Source: Methylobacterium adhaesivum
GTDB taxonomy: Bacteria; Pseudomonadota; Alphaproteobacteria; Rhizobiales; Beijerinckiaceae
NCBI RefSeq assembly: GCF_022179065.1
Contig: NZ_BPQD01000007.1
Location: 62,001 to 126,000 of the forward strand
Reading direction: 5' to 3'
DNA length: 64,000 bases
A program made the translations under genes and the position numbers. The notes beneath the pieces were generated by a model. The model did not search any database and was not told the origin of the DNA. It saw only the letters and a list, made by a program, of their open reading frames with translations. This document shows positions 37,514 through 47,358 of this stretch, one piece after another. How positions within the stretch are numbered: position 1 is the stretch's first letter; every line of letters starts with the position of its first letter.

Positions 37514-39049
37514 TTACCGCTTCGTCAGGCCGCCGAGCACGTTCCGGAGGATCGCGTTGCCGACCTCCGTCCCGACCTTGCGGGCCATGGAGCGGGCGGC
37601 GTTACCGATGACCTGTTCGGCCAGGCTCTGGGGCGGTCGCCGCCCGCCCTTGGCAGCCGGCTTCGTCCCGAAGACGCCGCCCAGGAGACCGCCGAGCATT
37701 CCCGTCAAGCCCCCTTCGGAGTGCTGCGCCGCCTCGGCCGCACCGGCATCGAGGCCCTTGCGCTTGGCCAGGATCTCGTAGGCGCTCTCGTTGTCCACGG
37801 CCGTGTCGTACTTTCCCCGCACGGGACTGTTCGCCATCAGGCCGGCGCGCTCGGCCGGGGTGATGGGACCGACGCGCCCTTGAGGCGGGGCGACGAGGGC
37901 GCGCTCGACGACGGAGGGCGTGCCCTTGGGTTCGAGGAAGCTCATCAGGGCTTCGCCGACGCCGAGTTCGGTGATGGCTTGTCCGACATCGAAGCCTGGG
38001 TTCTGTCGAAACGTCTCGGCCGCCGCCTTCACGGCGCGCTGGTCGCGGGGCGTGAAGGCGCGCAGCGCGTGCTGCACCCGGTTGCCGAGCTGGCCGAGCA
38101 CCGATTCGGGGACGTCGAGGGGGTTCTGGGTCACAAAGTAGACTCCCACCCCCTTGGACCGGATCAGGCGCACCACCTGCTCGACGGCGGACAGGAGGGC
38201 CTTGGGCGCATCGTCGAACAGCAGGTGCGCCTCGTCGAAGAAGAACACCAGCTTCGGCTTATCGAGGTCACCGACCTCCGGCAGCTGCTCGAACAATTCC
38301 GACAGCATCCACAGCAGGAAAGCCGCGTAGAGCCGGGGCCGCTGCATGAGCTTGTCGGCCGCCAGGATGTTGACGATGCCGCGCCCGTCGCGGTCGGTGC
38401 GCATGAAGTCGTTGAGGTCCAGGGCCGGCTCGCCGAAGAACCCGTCGCCGCCCTGGCTCTCGAGCATCAGAAGCTGGCGCTGGATGGCCCCGACGCTCGC
38501 CGCCGAGACGTTGCCGTACTGGCCCGAGACCGCCTTCAAGTTCTCGGAGACATACAGCAGGAGCGCGCGCAGGTCCTTCAGGTCGATGACCGGCCATTGA
38601 TTGTCGTCGGCGATCCGAAAGGCGATGTTGAGCACGCCCTCCTGGGTGTCGTTCAGTTCGAGGAGCCGCGCCAGGACGAGGGGTCCCATCTCGATGACCG
38701 TGGCGCGGATCGGATGGCCCTGGTCGCCGAACAGGTCCCAGAACACCACGGGGAAACGGTCTGGCTCGTAGGTGAGCCCGAGTTCCTCCGCCCGCTTGAC
38801 GAAGACGGGTTTGGACTCGCCGGCCATCGCCAGACCCGACAGGTCGCCCTTGATGTCGGCGGCGAAGACCGGGACGCCGGCGTTGGAGAAACCCTCCGCC
38901 ATCACCTGCAGGGTGACGGTCTTGCCGGTGCCTGTGGCGCCCGCCACGAGGCCATGGCGGTTGGCGAGCCGCAGGGTCAGGGCTTCCGGCTTGGTGGCCC
39001 CGTCCTTCGAGCGGGACTTGCCCACCAGGATCGTACCGTCGCTCTGCAT
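37514..39049 (-). CDS. HerA-like DUF853 family ATPase
   Basis: A protein of 511 residues. The Walker A motif [16 protein letters not shown] is near residue 35, the Walker B region [16 protein letters not shown] near 245, and an arginine-finger-like [20 protein letters not shown] near 290. The DUF853 (YjgR) family is a bacterial branch of HerA/VirB4-type P-loop ATPases; its function is not settled. The C-terminus has a Gly-rich segment ([12 protein letters not shown]). ATG 39049 ([12 protein letters not shown]) is chosen over an ATG 11 codons upstream. Confidence 0.9.
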   Translation of the reverse strand: MQSDGTILVGKSRSKDGATKPEALTLRLANRHGLVAGATGTGKTVTLQVMAEGFSNAGVPVFAADIKGDLSGLAMAGESKPVFVKRAEELGLTYEPDRFPVVFWDLFGDQGHPIRATVIEMGPLVLARLLELNDTQEGVLNIAFRIADDNQWPVIDLKDLRALLLYVSENLKAVSGQYGNVSAASVGAIQRQLLMLESQGGDGFFGEPALDLNDFMRTDRDGRGIVNILAADKLMQRPRLYAAFLLWMLSELFEQLPEVGDLDKPKLVFFFDEAHLLFDDAPKALLSAVEQVVRLIRSKGVGVYFVTQNPLDVPESVLGQLGNRVQHALRAFTPRDQRAVKAAAETFRQNPGFDVGQAITELGVGEALMSFLEPKGTPSVVERALVAPPQGRVGPITPAERAGLMANSPVRGKYDTAVDNESAYEILAKRKGLDAGAAEAAQHSEGGLTGMLGGLLGGVFGTKPAAKGGRRPPQSLAEQVIGNAARSMARKVGTEVGNAILRNVLGGLTKR

Positions 39050-39218
39050 GATCGCCCGCCCCCGAACCGCGAAGAGCCGCATGCCGCGTCGCGCGCTCCG
39101 GTTATGCCGCCGGGGCGCGGCATTTTCCAGCGGCCGCGTCCCGTGTGCGGCGACGCCCTTGATTTACGCGCGGCAAGGCCGGACAGACGGCAATCCGAAC
39201 GTCCTGGAGCGACCCGAG

Positions 39219-39608
39219 ATGGAAGAGTTGATTGCCCGCGTCACCACGGTGACCGGCCTGGACGCCGCGACGGCTCAAACGGCCATCGGCCACATCCTGG
39301 CCTTCCTCCAGAAGGAAGGGCCCGCCACCGAGGTGAGCCAGCTCCTCGCCACCCTGCCGGGCTCGGAGACCGCCATCGCGGACTCCAACGCGGGCGAAGG
39401 CGGCGGCGGCGGCTTGATGGGGATGCTCGGGGGCATGATGGGCGGCGGCGTGATGGCGCTTGGTCAGAAGCTCATGGCGGCCGGCGTCCCCATGGGCCAG
39501 ATGCAGCCGCTGGGCCGCGAGCTGTTCGCCTATGGCCGCGAGCACGCCGGCGAAGATGTGATGGGCCCCATCGTCGGCTCGATCCCCGGCCTGAACCAGT
39601 TCGTCTGA
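39219..39608 (+). CDS. Small helical protein with Gly-rich centre (DUF2267/DUF2780-like)
   Basis: A protein of 129 residues. The first half is helical (MEELIARVTTVTGLDAATAQ, then IGHILAFLQKEGPATEVSQL), the centre is Gly/Met-rich (GGGGGLMGMLGGMMGGG), and the C-terminus is helical again, ending SIPGLNQFV. The pattern resembles the DUF2267/DUF2780 type of small helical proteins; I assign the family only tentatively. The ATG at 39219 fits the coding start better than the long open frame upstream. It is divergent from the DUF853 ATPase gene. Confidence 0.78.
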   Translation: MEELIARVTTVTGLDAATAQTAIGHILAFLQKEGPATEVSQLLATLPGSETAIADSNAGEGGGGGLMGMLGGMMGGGVMALGQKLMAAGVPMGQMQPLGRELFAYGREHAGEDVMGPIVGSIPGLNQFV

Positions 39609-39695
39609 CCGCGCGTCCGGCTCCCTTCGGCGGCTATCCATGTCACGCCCGGCGAAGGAGGTCCGGCTAAGCGCATCAAAGCACTGGGGCGTCAC

Positions 39696-39708
39696 GACAA
39701 TCCTTGTC
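39696..39708. promoter_or_regulatory. Small palindrome upstream of olsB
   Basis: gacaa-tcc-ttgtc is a perfect 5-base inverted repeat with a 3-base spacer, about 100 bases before olsB, in an AT-richer patch. It may be an operator; the evidence is weak. Confidence 0.25.
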
Positions 39709-39809
39709 ATAAAAGCGTGCGCGCCACGTGGTGATGTGATCTCCTGAAGGCACGAGGCCGGGGGCTCCAGGGTGAGCCCGCCTCGCTGGCCTCACAGGCG
39801 GATGCGACC

Positions 39810-40838
39810 ATGGTCCCGAACTTCGCGCGCGATGCGTCCACGGCTTGGCTCACCGGCTGGGAAACCCATGTCCACGCCCCCTTCAGCCGCCTGAAGCGCA
39901 AGCGTGCGGAGGCGGGGTTCCCCGTGCCGCCAGGGTTTCAGGGACGCGCACTGATCCCGCCGGGCGCTGTTCCCATCAAGTTCAAACCACGCCTGAAGAA
40001 GCCCCTGCCGGCCCCCGGCCTCGACCCGAGCCTCGGACGCATCGGCAACCTCGAGGTGCGCCTGGCGACCTGCGTCTCCGAGATCCGCCGAGCGCAGCGC
40101 CTGCGCTACCGGGTGTTCTTCGAGGAGATGCAGGCGGTGGCCACCGGCCTGTCCCTGCTGTCGCGCCGGGACATCGACGCGTACGACGCCGTCTGCGACC
40201 ATCTCCTTGTCATCGACCATGCCGCCACGGACGAGACGCCGTTCCGGCGCCCGCGGCCCAAGGTCGTGGGGACCTACCGTCTCCTGCGGCAGGACACGGC
40301 CGACCGGCATTTCGGCTTCTACACGGCCGGCGAATACGACATCACGCCCCTGCTCGCCGCTCATCCGGGCAAGCGCTTCCTCGAACTCGGCCGCTCCTGC
40401 GTGCTCAAGCCCTACCGGACCAAGCGCACGGTGGAACTGTTGTGGGCCGGGATCTGGTCCTACGTGCAGCACCACCGCATCGACGCCATGCTCGGCTGCG
40501 CCAGCCTGGAGGGGACGGACCCCGAGCGCCTCGCCCTTCCTTTAAGCTTTCTCCACCACCATGCCCGGGCCCCGGAAGGCTGGGGCGCGCGAGCGCTGCC
40601 CGAGCGCTACGTCGCCATGGACCGCCTGTCCCGCGAGGTCGTCGACCCCAAGGCCGCCCTCCAGTCCCTGCCGCCGCTGATCAAGGGCTACCTGCGCGTC
40701 GGCGCCACGTTCGGCGACGGGGCGGTCGTGGATCACCAGTTCGGCACGACGGACGTCTTCGTAGTCCTGCCGGTCTCGGCCATCGCCGCACGCTACCGCG
40801 ATCACTTCGGCGCGGCGGCGGACCGAAAAGCAGCCTGA
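39810..40838 (+). CDS. olsB: L-ornithine N(alpha)-acyltransferase (GNAT fold)
   Basis: A protein of 342 residues. The conserved OlsB core runs from about residue 78: LGRIGNLEVRLATCVSEIRR, AQRLRYRVFFEEM, DAVCDHLLVIDH, KVVGTYRLLRQDTA, FLELGRSCVLKPYRTKRTVE, MLGCASLEGTDP, LPPLIKGYLRVGATFGDGAV and QFGTTDVFVVLPV. It transfers a 3-hydroxyacyl group from ACP to ornithine, the first step of phosphate-free ornithine lipid synthesis at the inner membrane. The N-terminal 77 residues, basic and proline-rich, extend beyond the family core. The second enzyme, OlsA, is not in the window. Confidence 0.93.
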   Translation: MVPNFARDASTAWLTGWETHVHAPFSRLKRKRAEAGFPVPPGFQGRALIPPGAVPIKFKPRLKKPLPAPGLDPSLGRIGNLEVRLATCVSEIRRAQRLRYRVFFEEMQAVATGLSLLSRRDIDAYDAVCDHLLVIDHAATDETPFRRPRPKVVGTYRLLRQDTADRHFGFYTAGEYDITPLLAAHPGKRFLELGRSCVLKPYRTKRTVELLWAGIWSYVQHHRIDAMLGCASLEGTDPERLALPLSFLHHHARAPEGWGARALPERYVAMDRLSREVVDPKAALQSLPPLIKGYLRVGATFGDGAVVDHQFGTTDVFVVLPVSAIAARYRDHFGAAADRKAA

Positions 40839-40888
40839 CTCCGGCCACGCGGACACGCGGCCGCCACGCCGGGTTCGGTGGAGTCGGC

Positions 40889-41752
40889 TCAGTCGTGGGT
40901 GTCCGCGACCAACGCCGCCAGCCCTTCGCGGTAGGTCGGATAAGCGAGTTCGACGCCGAGTTCCTCGCGGATGAGCCGGTTCCGCACGCGCTTGTTCTCG
41001 CCGTAGAAACTGCGCGCCATCGGGCTGAGGTCGGCGGTCTCGAAATCGATCTCGGGCGGCAGGGGCAGACCGGTCAGGGCGGCCGCGTATTCGGTCACCA
41101 CCTGCGGCGGCGTCGGCGCGTCGTCGGTGACGTTGTAGACCGCTCCAGCGCGGGGCCGGTCGAGGGAGGCGAGCAGCGTGGTGGCGATGTCGTCGACGTG
41201 GATGCGGTTGAACACCTGCCCCGCCTTGATGATGCGCTGCGACTTGCCCTGGCGCAGCTTCACGATGGGGTTGCGGCCCGGCCCGTAAATGCCGGACAGG
41301 CGAAACACCTGCACGGTCTTGGCGGAGTCCCGCCCGAGGGCGAGCCACGCCTCCTCCACGGCGAGGCGCGCAAGGGAGCGCCGGCTCGTCGGGCGCGGCT
41401 CCGTCGCCTCGTCGATCCAGGCCCCCTGCTTGTCACCGTAGACGCCGATGGTGGAGAGGTAGCCGATCCAACCGATGCGGCTGGCCCGGATCGCATCGCC
41501 GTAGCGGGCCAGCACCGTGTCGCCGTCCCCGGCAGGGGGAGCTGAGATCAGGAGCACGTCCGTCTCGGCGAGGTCGGCGGCGATGCGGGCATCGTCCCCG
41601 TCCGGCCCGAACGTCCGCATCGCGACGCCGTCGAGGCCGGCGCCCGCCCGCGACGGATCGGTGACCGTGGCGCGAACCTGCGCGAACCGCCCGGAGGCCC
41701 GCTCGACGAACCGGCGCGCCGTGAAGCCGAGGCCGAAGACGAAGAGGTTCAT
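40889..41752 (-). CDS. SDR-type NAD(P)-binding protein (YeeZ-like)
   Basis: A protein of 287 residues. An N-terminal nucleotide-binding fold with an atypical glycine motif (LFVFGLGFTARRFV) is followed by IGYLSTIGVYGDKQGAWIDE, the substrate-side FRLSGIYGPGRNPIVKL, and FNRIHVDDIATTLLASL. The classical catalytic YxxxK is not obvious, as is usual for this atypical SDR group. The reaction is unknown. It follows queG by 18 bases on the same strand. Confidence 0.87.
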   Translation of the reverse strand: MNLFVFGLGFTARRFVERASGRFAQVRATVTDPSRAGAGLDGVAMRTFGPDGDDARIAADLAETDVLLISAPPAGDGDTVLARYGDAIRASRIGWIGYLSTIGVYGDKQGAWIDEATEPRPTSRRSLARLAVEEAWLALGRDSAKTVQVFRLSGIYGPGRNPIVKLRQGKSQRIIKAGQVFNRIHVDDIATTLLASLDRPRAGAVYNVTDDAPTPPQVVTEYAAALTGLPLPPEIDFETADLSPMARSFYGENKRVRNRLIREELGVELAYPTYREGLAALVADTHD

Positions 41753-41770
41753 GGGATCCAGGTGTCCTGC

Positions 41771-42943
41771 CTAATCCGGGTTCGCCGGGTGCTGCGCGAG
41801 GGCGTTCTGCCATTCCGCGCGCACCGCGTCATCCGTCTCGTCGGCGCCGACGCGCGCGAACGCGATGCGGAGGGCGGCCCCGTCGAAGAGGCGGCCGCTC
41901 GCCCAGACGGCGGCGCCGCGAACGAGGGGCGAGGCGTCGGTTAGACAGCGCATCGCTTCCGGAGCCAGGGCGGCCGAACCGGAATTGCCGATGGCGATGA
42001 GAACGTTGCGCAGGAAGTTGTCGCGGCCGGTGCGCTTGATCGGCGTCCCGGCGAAGCGCACCCGGAACGCCGCATCGTCGAGACGGGCGAGTTCGGCGAG
42101 CGGCGGGGCGGCGAGATCGACCCGCGCGGCGAGGCGCGCCTCGCCTGCCGTCGCGGCGAACTTGTTCCACGGGCAGACCGCGAGGCAGTCGTCGCAGCCG
42201 AAGATGCGATTGCCGATGGCGGCGCGGAACGCGTGCGGGATCGGGCCCTGATGCTCGATGGTGAGGTAGGAGACGCAGCGCCGCGCATCGAGGCGGTAGG
42301 GCTCCGGAAAGGCGTTGGTCGGGCAGATGTCGAGGCAGCGCCGGCACGATCCGCAATGGTCGCCTTCGGGCTCGTCCGCGACGAGTTCGGCCGAGGTGTA
42401 GATCGCCCCGAGCAGGAGCCAGTTGCCGTGGGTGCGGGAGACGAGGACCGTGTGCTTCCCCTGCCAGCCGAGACCGGCCGCCTCGGCCAGCGGCTTCTCC
42501 ATCACGGGCGCGGTGTCGACGAACACCTTCACCCGGACGTCGCCCTTGGCCGAGAGGTAGCCGCCGAGCTCCTTCAGCTTGCCCTTCATCACCTCGTGAT
42601 AATCGCGCCGTTGCGCATAAGCGGCGATGGCCCCCCGGTCGGGCCGGGTCAGGGCCTCGAGGGGGCTCTCCTCCGGCGTGTAGCTCATGGAGAGCACGAT
42701 CACGCTGCGCACGCCCGGCCAGAGAGCTGCCGGATCGGCACGCTGATCGGCCCGGTCCTGCATCCACGCCATGCCGCCGTGATGTTCGGCCACGAGCCAG
42801 GCCGGCAGGCGCTCCACTAGGGCAGGCACCGCGTCGGGTCGGGTGACGCGAAAGCCGTCGAAACCGAGGTGGCGGGCGCGGGCCTCCACGGCCCGGCGCA
42901 GTGCGTCGCCCGCCAGAAGCTTCCTTGGCGGCCGGACCGTCAT
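41771..42943 (-). CDS. queG: Epoxyqueuosine reductase
   Basis: A protein of 390 residues. The N-terminal cobalamin-binding part has VRSVIVLSMSYTPEE, IAAYAQRRDYHEVMKGKLKE and FVDTAPVMEKPLAEAAGLGW. Two 4Fe-4S ferredoxin motifs are complete: CGSCRRCLDICP and CDDCLAVCPWNKF. HEAT-like repeats follow (DASPLVRGAAVWASGRL). It performs the last step of queuosine formation in tRNA, reducing epoxyqueuosine using B12. ATG 42943 lies 11 bases after the GST stop, so the two are probably co-transcribed. Confidence 0.95.
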   Translation of the reverse strand: MTVRPPRKLLAGDALRRAVEARARHLGFDGFRVTRPDAVPALVERLPAWLVAEHHGGMAWMQDRADQRADPAALWPGVRSVIVLSMSYTPEESPLEALTRPDRGAIAAYAQRRDYHEVMKGKLKELGGYLSAKGDVRVKVFVDTAPVMEKPLAEAAGLGWQGKHTVLVSRTHGNWLLLGAIYTSAELVADEPEGDHCGSCRRCLDICPTNAFPEPYRLDARRCVSYLTIEHQGPIPHAFRAAIGNRIFGCDDCLAVCPWNKFAATAGEARLAARVDLAAPPLAELARLDDAAFRVRFAGTPIKRTGRDNFLRNVLIAIGNSGSAALAPEAMRCLTDASPLVRGAAVWASGRLFDGAALRIAFARVGADETDDAVRAEWQNALAQHPANPD

Positions 42944-42954
42944 GGGGGCATCCG

Positions 42955-43647
42955 TCAGAAGTCGAGATCCGCGTAGTGGTCGGCGGGAGCCATGCCCGGC
43001 ACGCGGTCCGCCAGGAGGGTGCGGAAGCAGGGGCGCGACTTCACCCGCGCGTACCAGTCCCGCGCCGTCTCGTCCTCGTCCCAGGGCACGTCGCCGAGGT
43101 AGTCGACACAGGACAAATGGGCGGCGGCGGCGAGATCCGCATAGGTCAGATGGTCGCCCGCGATCCATTTGCGGCGGGACATGAGGTAGCCGATGTATTT
43201 CAGGTGATAGCGCACGTTGGTGCGCGCCGCCCGGATGGCGTTCATGTCCGGCGGCCCGCCCCCGGCGGCACTGTTCATGAAGCGTTTGAAGATCTTTTCC
43301 GTGACGAGGTAGCCCGTCACTTCCGCGTCGAACTTCACCAGGAACCAGTCGAGGAGCCGGCGCACCTCGACGCGGGCCGCCGTGGTCTCGGGCAGGAGCC
43401 GTCGGCCGCTGAGCCCGAGGCCGCGCGTCTCGTCGAGATACTCCGCGATGATCCCGGCTCCCGGCACCGCGAGGCCCGATTGCTCGACCAGAACCGGCGT
43501 GGTGCCGGCCGGATTGATGATGAGGAACGCGTCCCGCCGCTCCCAGGGGCGTTCCTCCAGCAGGGAGGGCTCCATCCCCATCTCGGCGAGCACGAGGCGG
43601 ATGAAGCGCGAATGGGGGCAGAAGGGGGAATGGTGAAGCGTCGCCAT
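42955..43647 (-). CDS. Glutathione S-transferase family protein
   Basis: A protein of 230 residues. The thioredoxin-fold N-terminal domain has LHHSPFCPHSRFIRLVLAEM and INPAGTTPVLVEQ with the cis-Pro and GAGIIAEYLDE. The helical C-terminal domain ends with AGDHLTYADLAAAAHLSCVD, the conserved folding element of GSTs. The candidate active residue is Ser or Cys in SPFCPHS. The substrate is unknown. It is the first gene of a GST-queG-SDR group and is divergent from uppP. Confidence 0.92.
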   Translation of the reverse strand: MATLHHSPFCPHSRFIRLVLAEMGMEPSLLEERPWERRDAFLIINPAGTTPVLVEQSGLAVPGAGIIAEYLDETRGLGLSGRRLLPETTAARVEVRRLLDWFLVKFDAEVTGYLVTEKIFKRFMNSAAGGGPPDMNAIRAARTNVRYHLKYIGYLMSRRKWIAGDHLTYADLAAAAHLSCVDYLGDVPWDEDETARDWYARVKSRPCFRTLLADRVPGMAPADHYADLDF

Positions 43648-43890
43648 CGAGGCCGTTCGGACGGGGGAAGCTGCCGGGGACGAGCCGTATCGGGCCCCTC
43701 GCAGAGGGTCGCCTGTCGAGACTTATGTCCCGATCGTTGCCGCCTCATTAACACGCTCGACCAAACACGGTAACCGTCCGTCAACCGCGAGGGTCGAAAG
43801 CTGCCCCTCGCCTGAGGACCGAAACCCGGCGTGCGGCGTCTCGAATCGCGCCGCGACAGATTTTTCCAATCACCGATACGAGGCGATACC

Positions 43891-44697
43891 ATGATGGACG
43901 CGATGAGCATCGCGAAGGCGGTCGTCCTCGCCGTCGTCGAGGGGGCGACGGAGTTCATCCCCGTCTCCTCCACAGGACACCAGCTCCTCGTCGGCCACTT
44001 CATCGGTTTCGAGTCGCCCAACAACACGTTCGAGGTGCTGATTCAGCTCGGGGCCATCCTGGCGATCCTGGCGGTGTATTTCGGACGTCTGCTCGGGATC
44101 GCCAAGGCCCTGCCGCACGATCCCAACGCCCGCCGATTCGTCCTTGGCATCCTCATCGCGTTCCTGCCGGCGGCCATCGTCGGCGGCCTGTTCTCGAAAT
44201 ACATCAAGTACTACCTCTTCAACCCGTGGATCGTGTGCGCGACGCTGGTGGCCGGCGGACTCGTCCTCCTGGTCCTCGACGAGACCGACCTCGAGGTGAA
44301 GAAACGCGACGTGTTCGACTTCTCCCTGCCGATGGATCTCAAGATCGGCCTGTTCCAGTGCCTCGCGATGATCCCCGGCGTCTCGCGCTCGGGCGCCACC
44401 ATCGTGGGCGCCATGCTGATGGGCGCCGACAAGCGTTCGGCCACGGAGTTCTCGTTCTACCTCGCGATCCCGACCATGGCGGGCGCCTTCGCGAAGGACC
44501 TGCTCGACAACTACAAGAACCTCTCCCGGGACGACACCGGCCTCATCGTCATCGGCTTCATCGTGGCGTTCTTCTCGGCCCTGTTCGTGGTCCGCACGGT
44601 GCTCGACTACGTCGCCGCCCACGGCTTTCGCCTGTTCGCCTGGTGGCGCATCATCGTCGGGTCCCTGGGCTTCTTCGGGCTGATCGTCTTCGGCTAG
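43891..44697 (+). CDS. uppP: Undecaprenyl-diphosphatase UppP/BacA
   Basis: A protein of 268 residues with eight predicted membrane helices. The active-site motifs are [20 protein letters not shown] near the N-terminus and [19 protein letters not shown] in the middle. It dephosphorylates undecaprenyl pyrophosphate to recycle the carrier lipid for peptidoglycan and O-antigen. ATG 43891 has GAGG 7 bases upstream; a longer frame from 43831 adds a basic, non-family segment. It is divergent from the GST gene over a 243-base gap. Confidence 0.95.
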   Translation: MMDAMSIAKAVVLAVVEGATEFIPVSSTGHQLLVGHFIGFESPNNTFEVLIQLGAILAILAVYFGRLLGIAKALPHDPNARRFVLGILIAFLPAAIVGGLFSKYIKYYLFNPWIVCATLVAGGLVLLVLDETDLEVKKRDVFDFSLPMDLKIGLFQCLAMIPGVSRSGATIVGAMLMGADKRSATEFSFYLAIPTMAGAFAKDLLDNYKNLSRDDTGLIVIGFIVAFFSALFVVRTVLDYVAAHGFRLFAWWRIIVGSLGFFGLIVFG

Positions 44698-44881
44698 ACC
44701 GCCCCGTACCAAACCACCGCGCATCGGCGGGAACCGGGGATGGCGGAGGGCTGCCCCCCCGAATTTTGTATCCAGGATCGGGGGCGATTGCTTCGGCAAG
44801 CCTCACCGTGCAAGGGCTGTCGGAAGAGTGTGCAGAGCCCGGCCCCGACGCGGCCGGCGCCCCGATCCGAAGGCCCGAACG

Positions 44882-46732
44882 ATGGAAAACCGTCCCCTCG
44901 CCGACCTGTTTCCGCCCGCGACCCGCGAGCGTTGGCTCGGTCTCGTCGAGGGCGTCCTCAAGGGCGGGGATTTCGAGAAGCGGCTGGTCTCGAAGACCGC
45001 GGACGGCATTCGCATCGAACCCCTCTACGAGCCGGCCGGCCCCGTGGCCCAACCCATGCGGGCGCCGGGTCCCTGGCGCATCGCCCAGCGGGTCGATCAT
45101 CCGCAGTCCGACCGGGCGCAGGCCCTGGCCCTGGCCGACCTCGAAGGCGGGGCCGACGCCCTGACCCTCGTCTTTTCCGGCGCTCCGGCCGCCCGGGGCT
45201 TCGGCCTCACCGCCGCGACCGTGGCCGATCTCGACGCGGCCCTGACGGGCGTGATGCTCCCCCTCATCGCCCTTCGCCTCGATGCGGGCGGCCGGGGCGT
45301 CGAGGCCGCCACCCTCCTCAAGGGCGTCGCCGAGCGGCGGAACGAGGCCCTGGAGGGCCTCGACATCGACCTCGGGCTCGACCCCATCGGGACATTCGCG
45401 GCGACGGGCCGCCTCGGATCTGACTTTACTAAGGACCTATCCGACACCCTGGCGAGCTTCGACGCCGCCGGGTTCACCGGGCGGGCCTGCCTCGCCGACG
45501 GTCGGCCCTACCACGAGGCGGGGGCAAGCGAGGCCCAGGAACTCGCCGCCGTCCTCGCCACGGCGGTCGCTTACCTGCGCGCCCTCGAGGCCGGGGGCCA
45601 CGATCTCGCCCGCGCGCGCGACGCCATTGCGGTGTTGCTGGTGGCCGATGCCGACGAGTTCCTGACCATCGCCAAGTTCCGCGCCGTGCGCCGGCTCTGG
45701 GCTCGGGTCGAGGCGGCCTGCGGGCTCGATCCGAAGCCCCTGCGCGTGCATGCCGAGACGGCGTGGCGGATGATGAGCCGGCGCGACCCGTTCGTGAACA
45801 TCCTTCGCACCACCCTGGCGGCGGGCTCGGCAGGCCTGGGAGGCGCCGACAGCGTCACCGCCCTGCCCTACACGGCGGCGCTCGGCCTCGGCGACGCCTT
45901 CGCCCGTCGGGTGGTGCGCAACAGCCAGATCGTCCTCATCGAGGAATCCAACCTCGCCCGAGTCGCCGATCCGGCCGCGGGTGCGGGCAGCTTCGAGGCC
46001 CTGACGGATGAACTCACCCGAGCGGCCTGGAGCGCGTTCCAGGCCATCGAGGCCGAGGGCGGCATGGTCGCGAGCCTCCAAGCCGGTGCCCTCCAGGGCC
46101 GCATCGGCGCGATCGGCAACACCCGCGCGCGCAACGTCGCCACCCGCCGCGAGGCCCTGACCGGGGCGAGCGAGTTCCCGTTCCTCGCCGAGAAGCCCGT
46201 GACCGTCCTCGATGTCACCCCCCTGCCGGAGGCGGCCGTGGCGTTCGGCGCGGGCGAGCCCCTCACCTGCGAGCCGTTGCCGTCACGGCGCCTAGCGGAG
46301 CCCTACGAGGCCCTGCGCGACACGTCCGACGCGCATCTCGCCGCCTCCGGGCAGCGGCCGAGCGTGTTCCTCGCCAACCTCGGCGCGGTGGCGGTGTTCA
46401 ACGCGCGCTCGACCTTCGCCGCCAACGCCTTCGCGGCGGGGGGAATCGAGGCGGTGAACGAAGCCGGATTCGACGAGGCCGACGCCCTGGCGCGGGCGTT
46501 CACGGAATCGGGCGCCCGCATCGCCTGCCTGTGCTCGTCGGATGCCGTCTACGCCGCGCAGGCGGTGGCGGCAGCGCGCGCCCTCGCGGCGGCGGGCGCG
46601 ACGCGGATCTACCTCGCGGGCAAGCCGGGCGAACTCGGCGACGCCCTGAAGCAGGCCGGTGTCCACGACTTCCTGTTCGCGGGCAGCGACCTGCTGGCCC
46701 TCCTCACGGAGGCTCAGGCGGCGGCGCGCTGA
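44882..46732 (+). CDS. mcmB: Methylmalonyl-CoA mutase small (beta) subunit
   Basis: A protein of 616 residues. It has the TIM-barrel domain of B12-dependent mutases (WRIAQRVDHPQSDRAQALAL, VHAETAWRMMSRRDPFVNIL, LPYTAALGLGDAFARRVVRN) and a C-terminal flavodoxin-like domain that has lost the B12-binding DxHxxG motif. This matches the non-catalytic small subunit that pairs with the catalytic large subunit. The complex converts methylmalonyl-CoA to succinyl-CoA, used in the ethylmalonyl-CoA pathway of methylotrophs. The large-subunit gene is not adjacent. GAAGG precedes the ATG by 8 bases. Confidence 0.92.
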   Translation: MENRPLADLFPPATRERWLGLVEGVLKGGDFEKRLVSKTADGIRIEPLYEPAGPVAQPMRAPGPWRIAQRVDHPQSDRAQALALADLEGGADALTLVFSGAPAARGFGLTAATVADLDAALTGVMLPLIALRLDAGGRGVEAATLLKGVAERRNEALEGLDIDLGLDPIGTFAATGRLGSDFTKDLSDTLASFDAAGFTGRACLADGRPYHEAGASEAQELAAVLATAVAYLRALEAGGHDLARARDAIAVLLVADADEFLTIAKFRAVRRLWARVEAACGLDPKPLRVHAETAWRMMSRRDPFVNILRTTLAAGSAGLGGADSVTALPYTAALGLGDAFARRVVRNSQIVLIEESNLARVADPAAGAGSFEALTDELTRAAWSAFQAIEAEGGMVASLQAGALQGRIGAIGNTRARNVATRREALTGASEFPFLAEKPVTVLDVTPLPEAAVAFGAGEPLTCEPLPSRRLAEPYEALRDTSDAHLAASGQRPSVFLANLGAVAVFNARSTFAANAFAAGGIEAVNEAGFDEADALARAFTESGARIACLCSSDAVYAAQAVAAARALAAAGATRIYLAGKPGELGDALKQAGVHDFLFAGSDLLALLTEAQAAAR

Positions 46733-46802
46733 GGCGCGCAACCGAACCGGGAAGCGGCGCGTTTGACCGAGCGTTGCCGTATCACTCCCGGACCGAAGAC
46801 TC

Positions 46803-47180
46803 ATGCGTCTCCAGATCCTTACCGCCGTCGCCCTCCTGAGCCTGACCGCCGAGGCGTCGGCCGCCGCCAAGAAAGTTCAGGTGCCGCACCGTTACGACGG
46901 CGCCTGGAGCATCGAGGTCGTGACCCTCGAGGGGCCGTGCGACCGCGCCTACCGCTACGGTGTTCAGATCCGCCGGGGGGTGGCGACCTATGCGGGTGGG
47001 GATTTCAGCATCAACGGCCGGGTGACCGGAAACGGTTCCGTGCGCGCCGTCATCAGCCGGGGCTCGGACAAGGCCGACGTGTCGGGGCGGCTCGGCCGTC
47101 AGGGAACGGGCGGCGGCACCTGGAACACCACGGGGCTCATCGGCTGCAGCGGACGCTGGAACGCCGAGCGGCGCAGCTGA
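46803..47180 (+). CDS. Small exported beta-rich protein
   Basis: A protein of 125 residues. A signal peptide (1-21, ending EASAAA) precedes a beta-rich domain (YDGAWSIEVVTLEGPCDRAY, GDFSINGRVTGNG, WNTTGLIGCSGRWNAERR) with two cysteines likely to pair. The repeated G-x-W and G-x-V pattern resembles small heme- or lipid-binding beta barrels, but I assign no family. It lies 70 bases after mcmB. Confidence 0.78.
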   Translation: MRLQILTAVALLSLTAEASAAAKKVQVPHRYDGAWSIEVVTLEGPCDRAYRYGVQIRRGVATYAGGDFSINGRVTGNGSVRAVISRGSDKADVSGRLGRQGTGGGTWNTTGLIGCSGRWNAERRS

Positions 47181-47358
47181 AGCGTAGCGCGCCAGCGCGT
47201 GCCGCTGGAGCGCCGACGCGCGCCCGTCGCGATCTGTGATGCGCCGGGCACAGGACCGGCAGAAACCGTTCAAGGGCATCGCACGGCCCTGTTCCCGCCG
47301 GAATTCTCGCTGAATACTCGTTCAGATTCGACGATGGATCCGATCGGGGCGTCACGCC

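Noticed and set aside
36599-39670. Plus-strand open frame of about 1020 codons
   Set aside because: It overlaps rpmA, rplU and the DUF853 ATPase in antisense and shows no recognisable domain.
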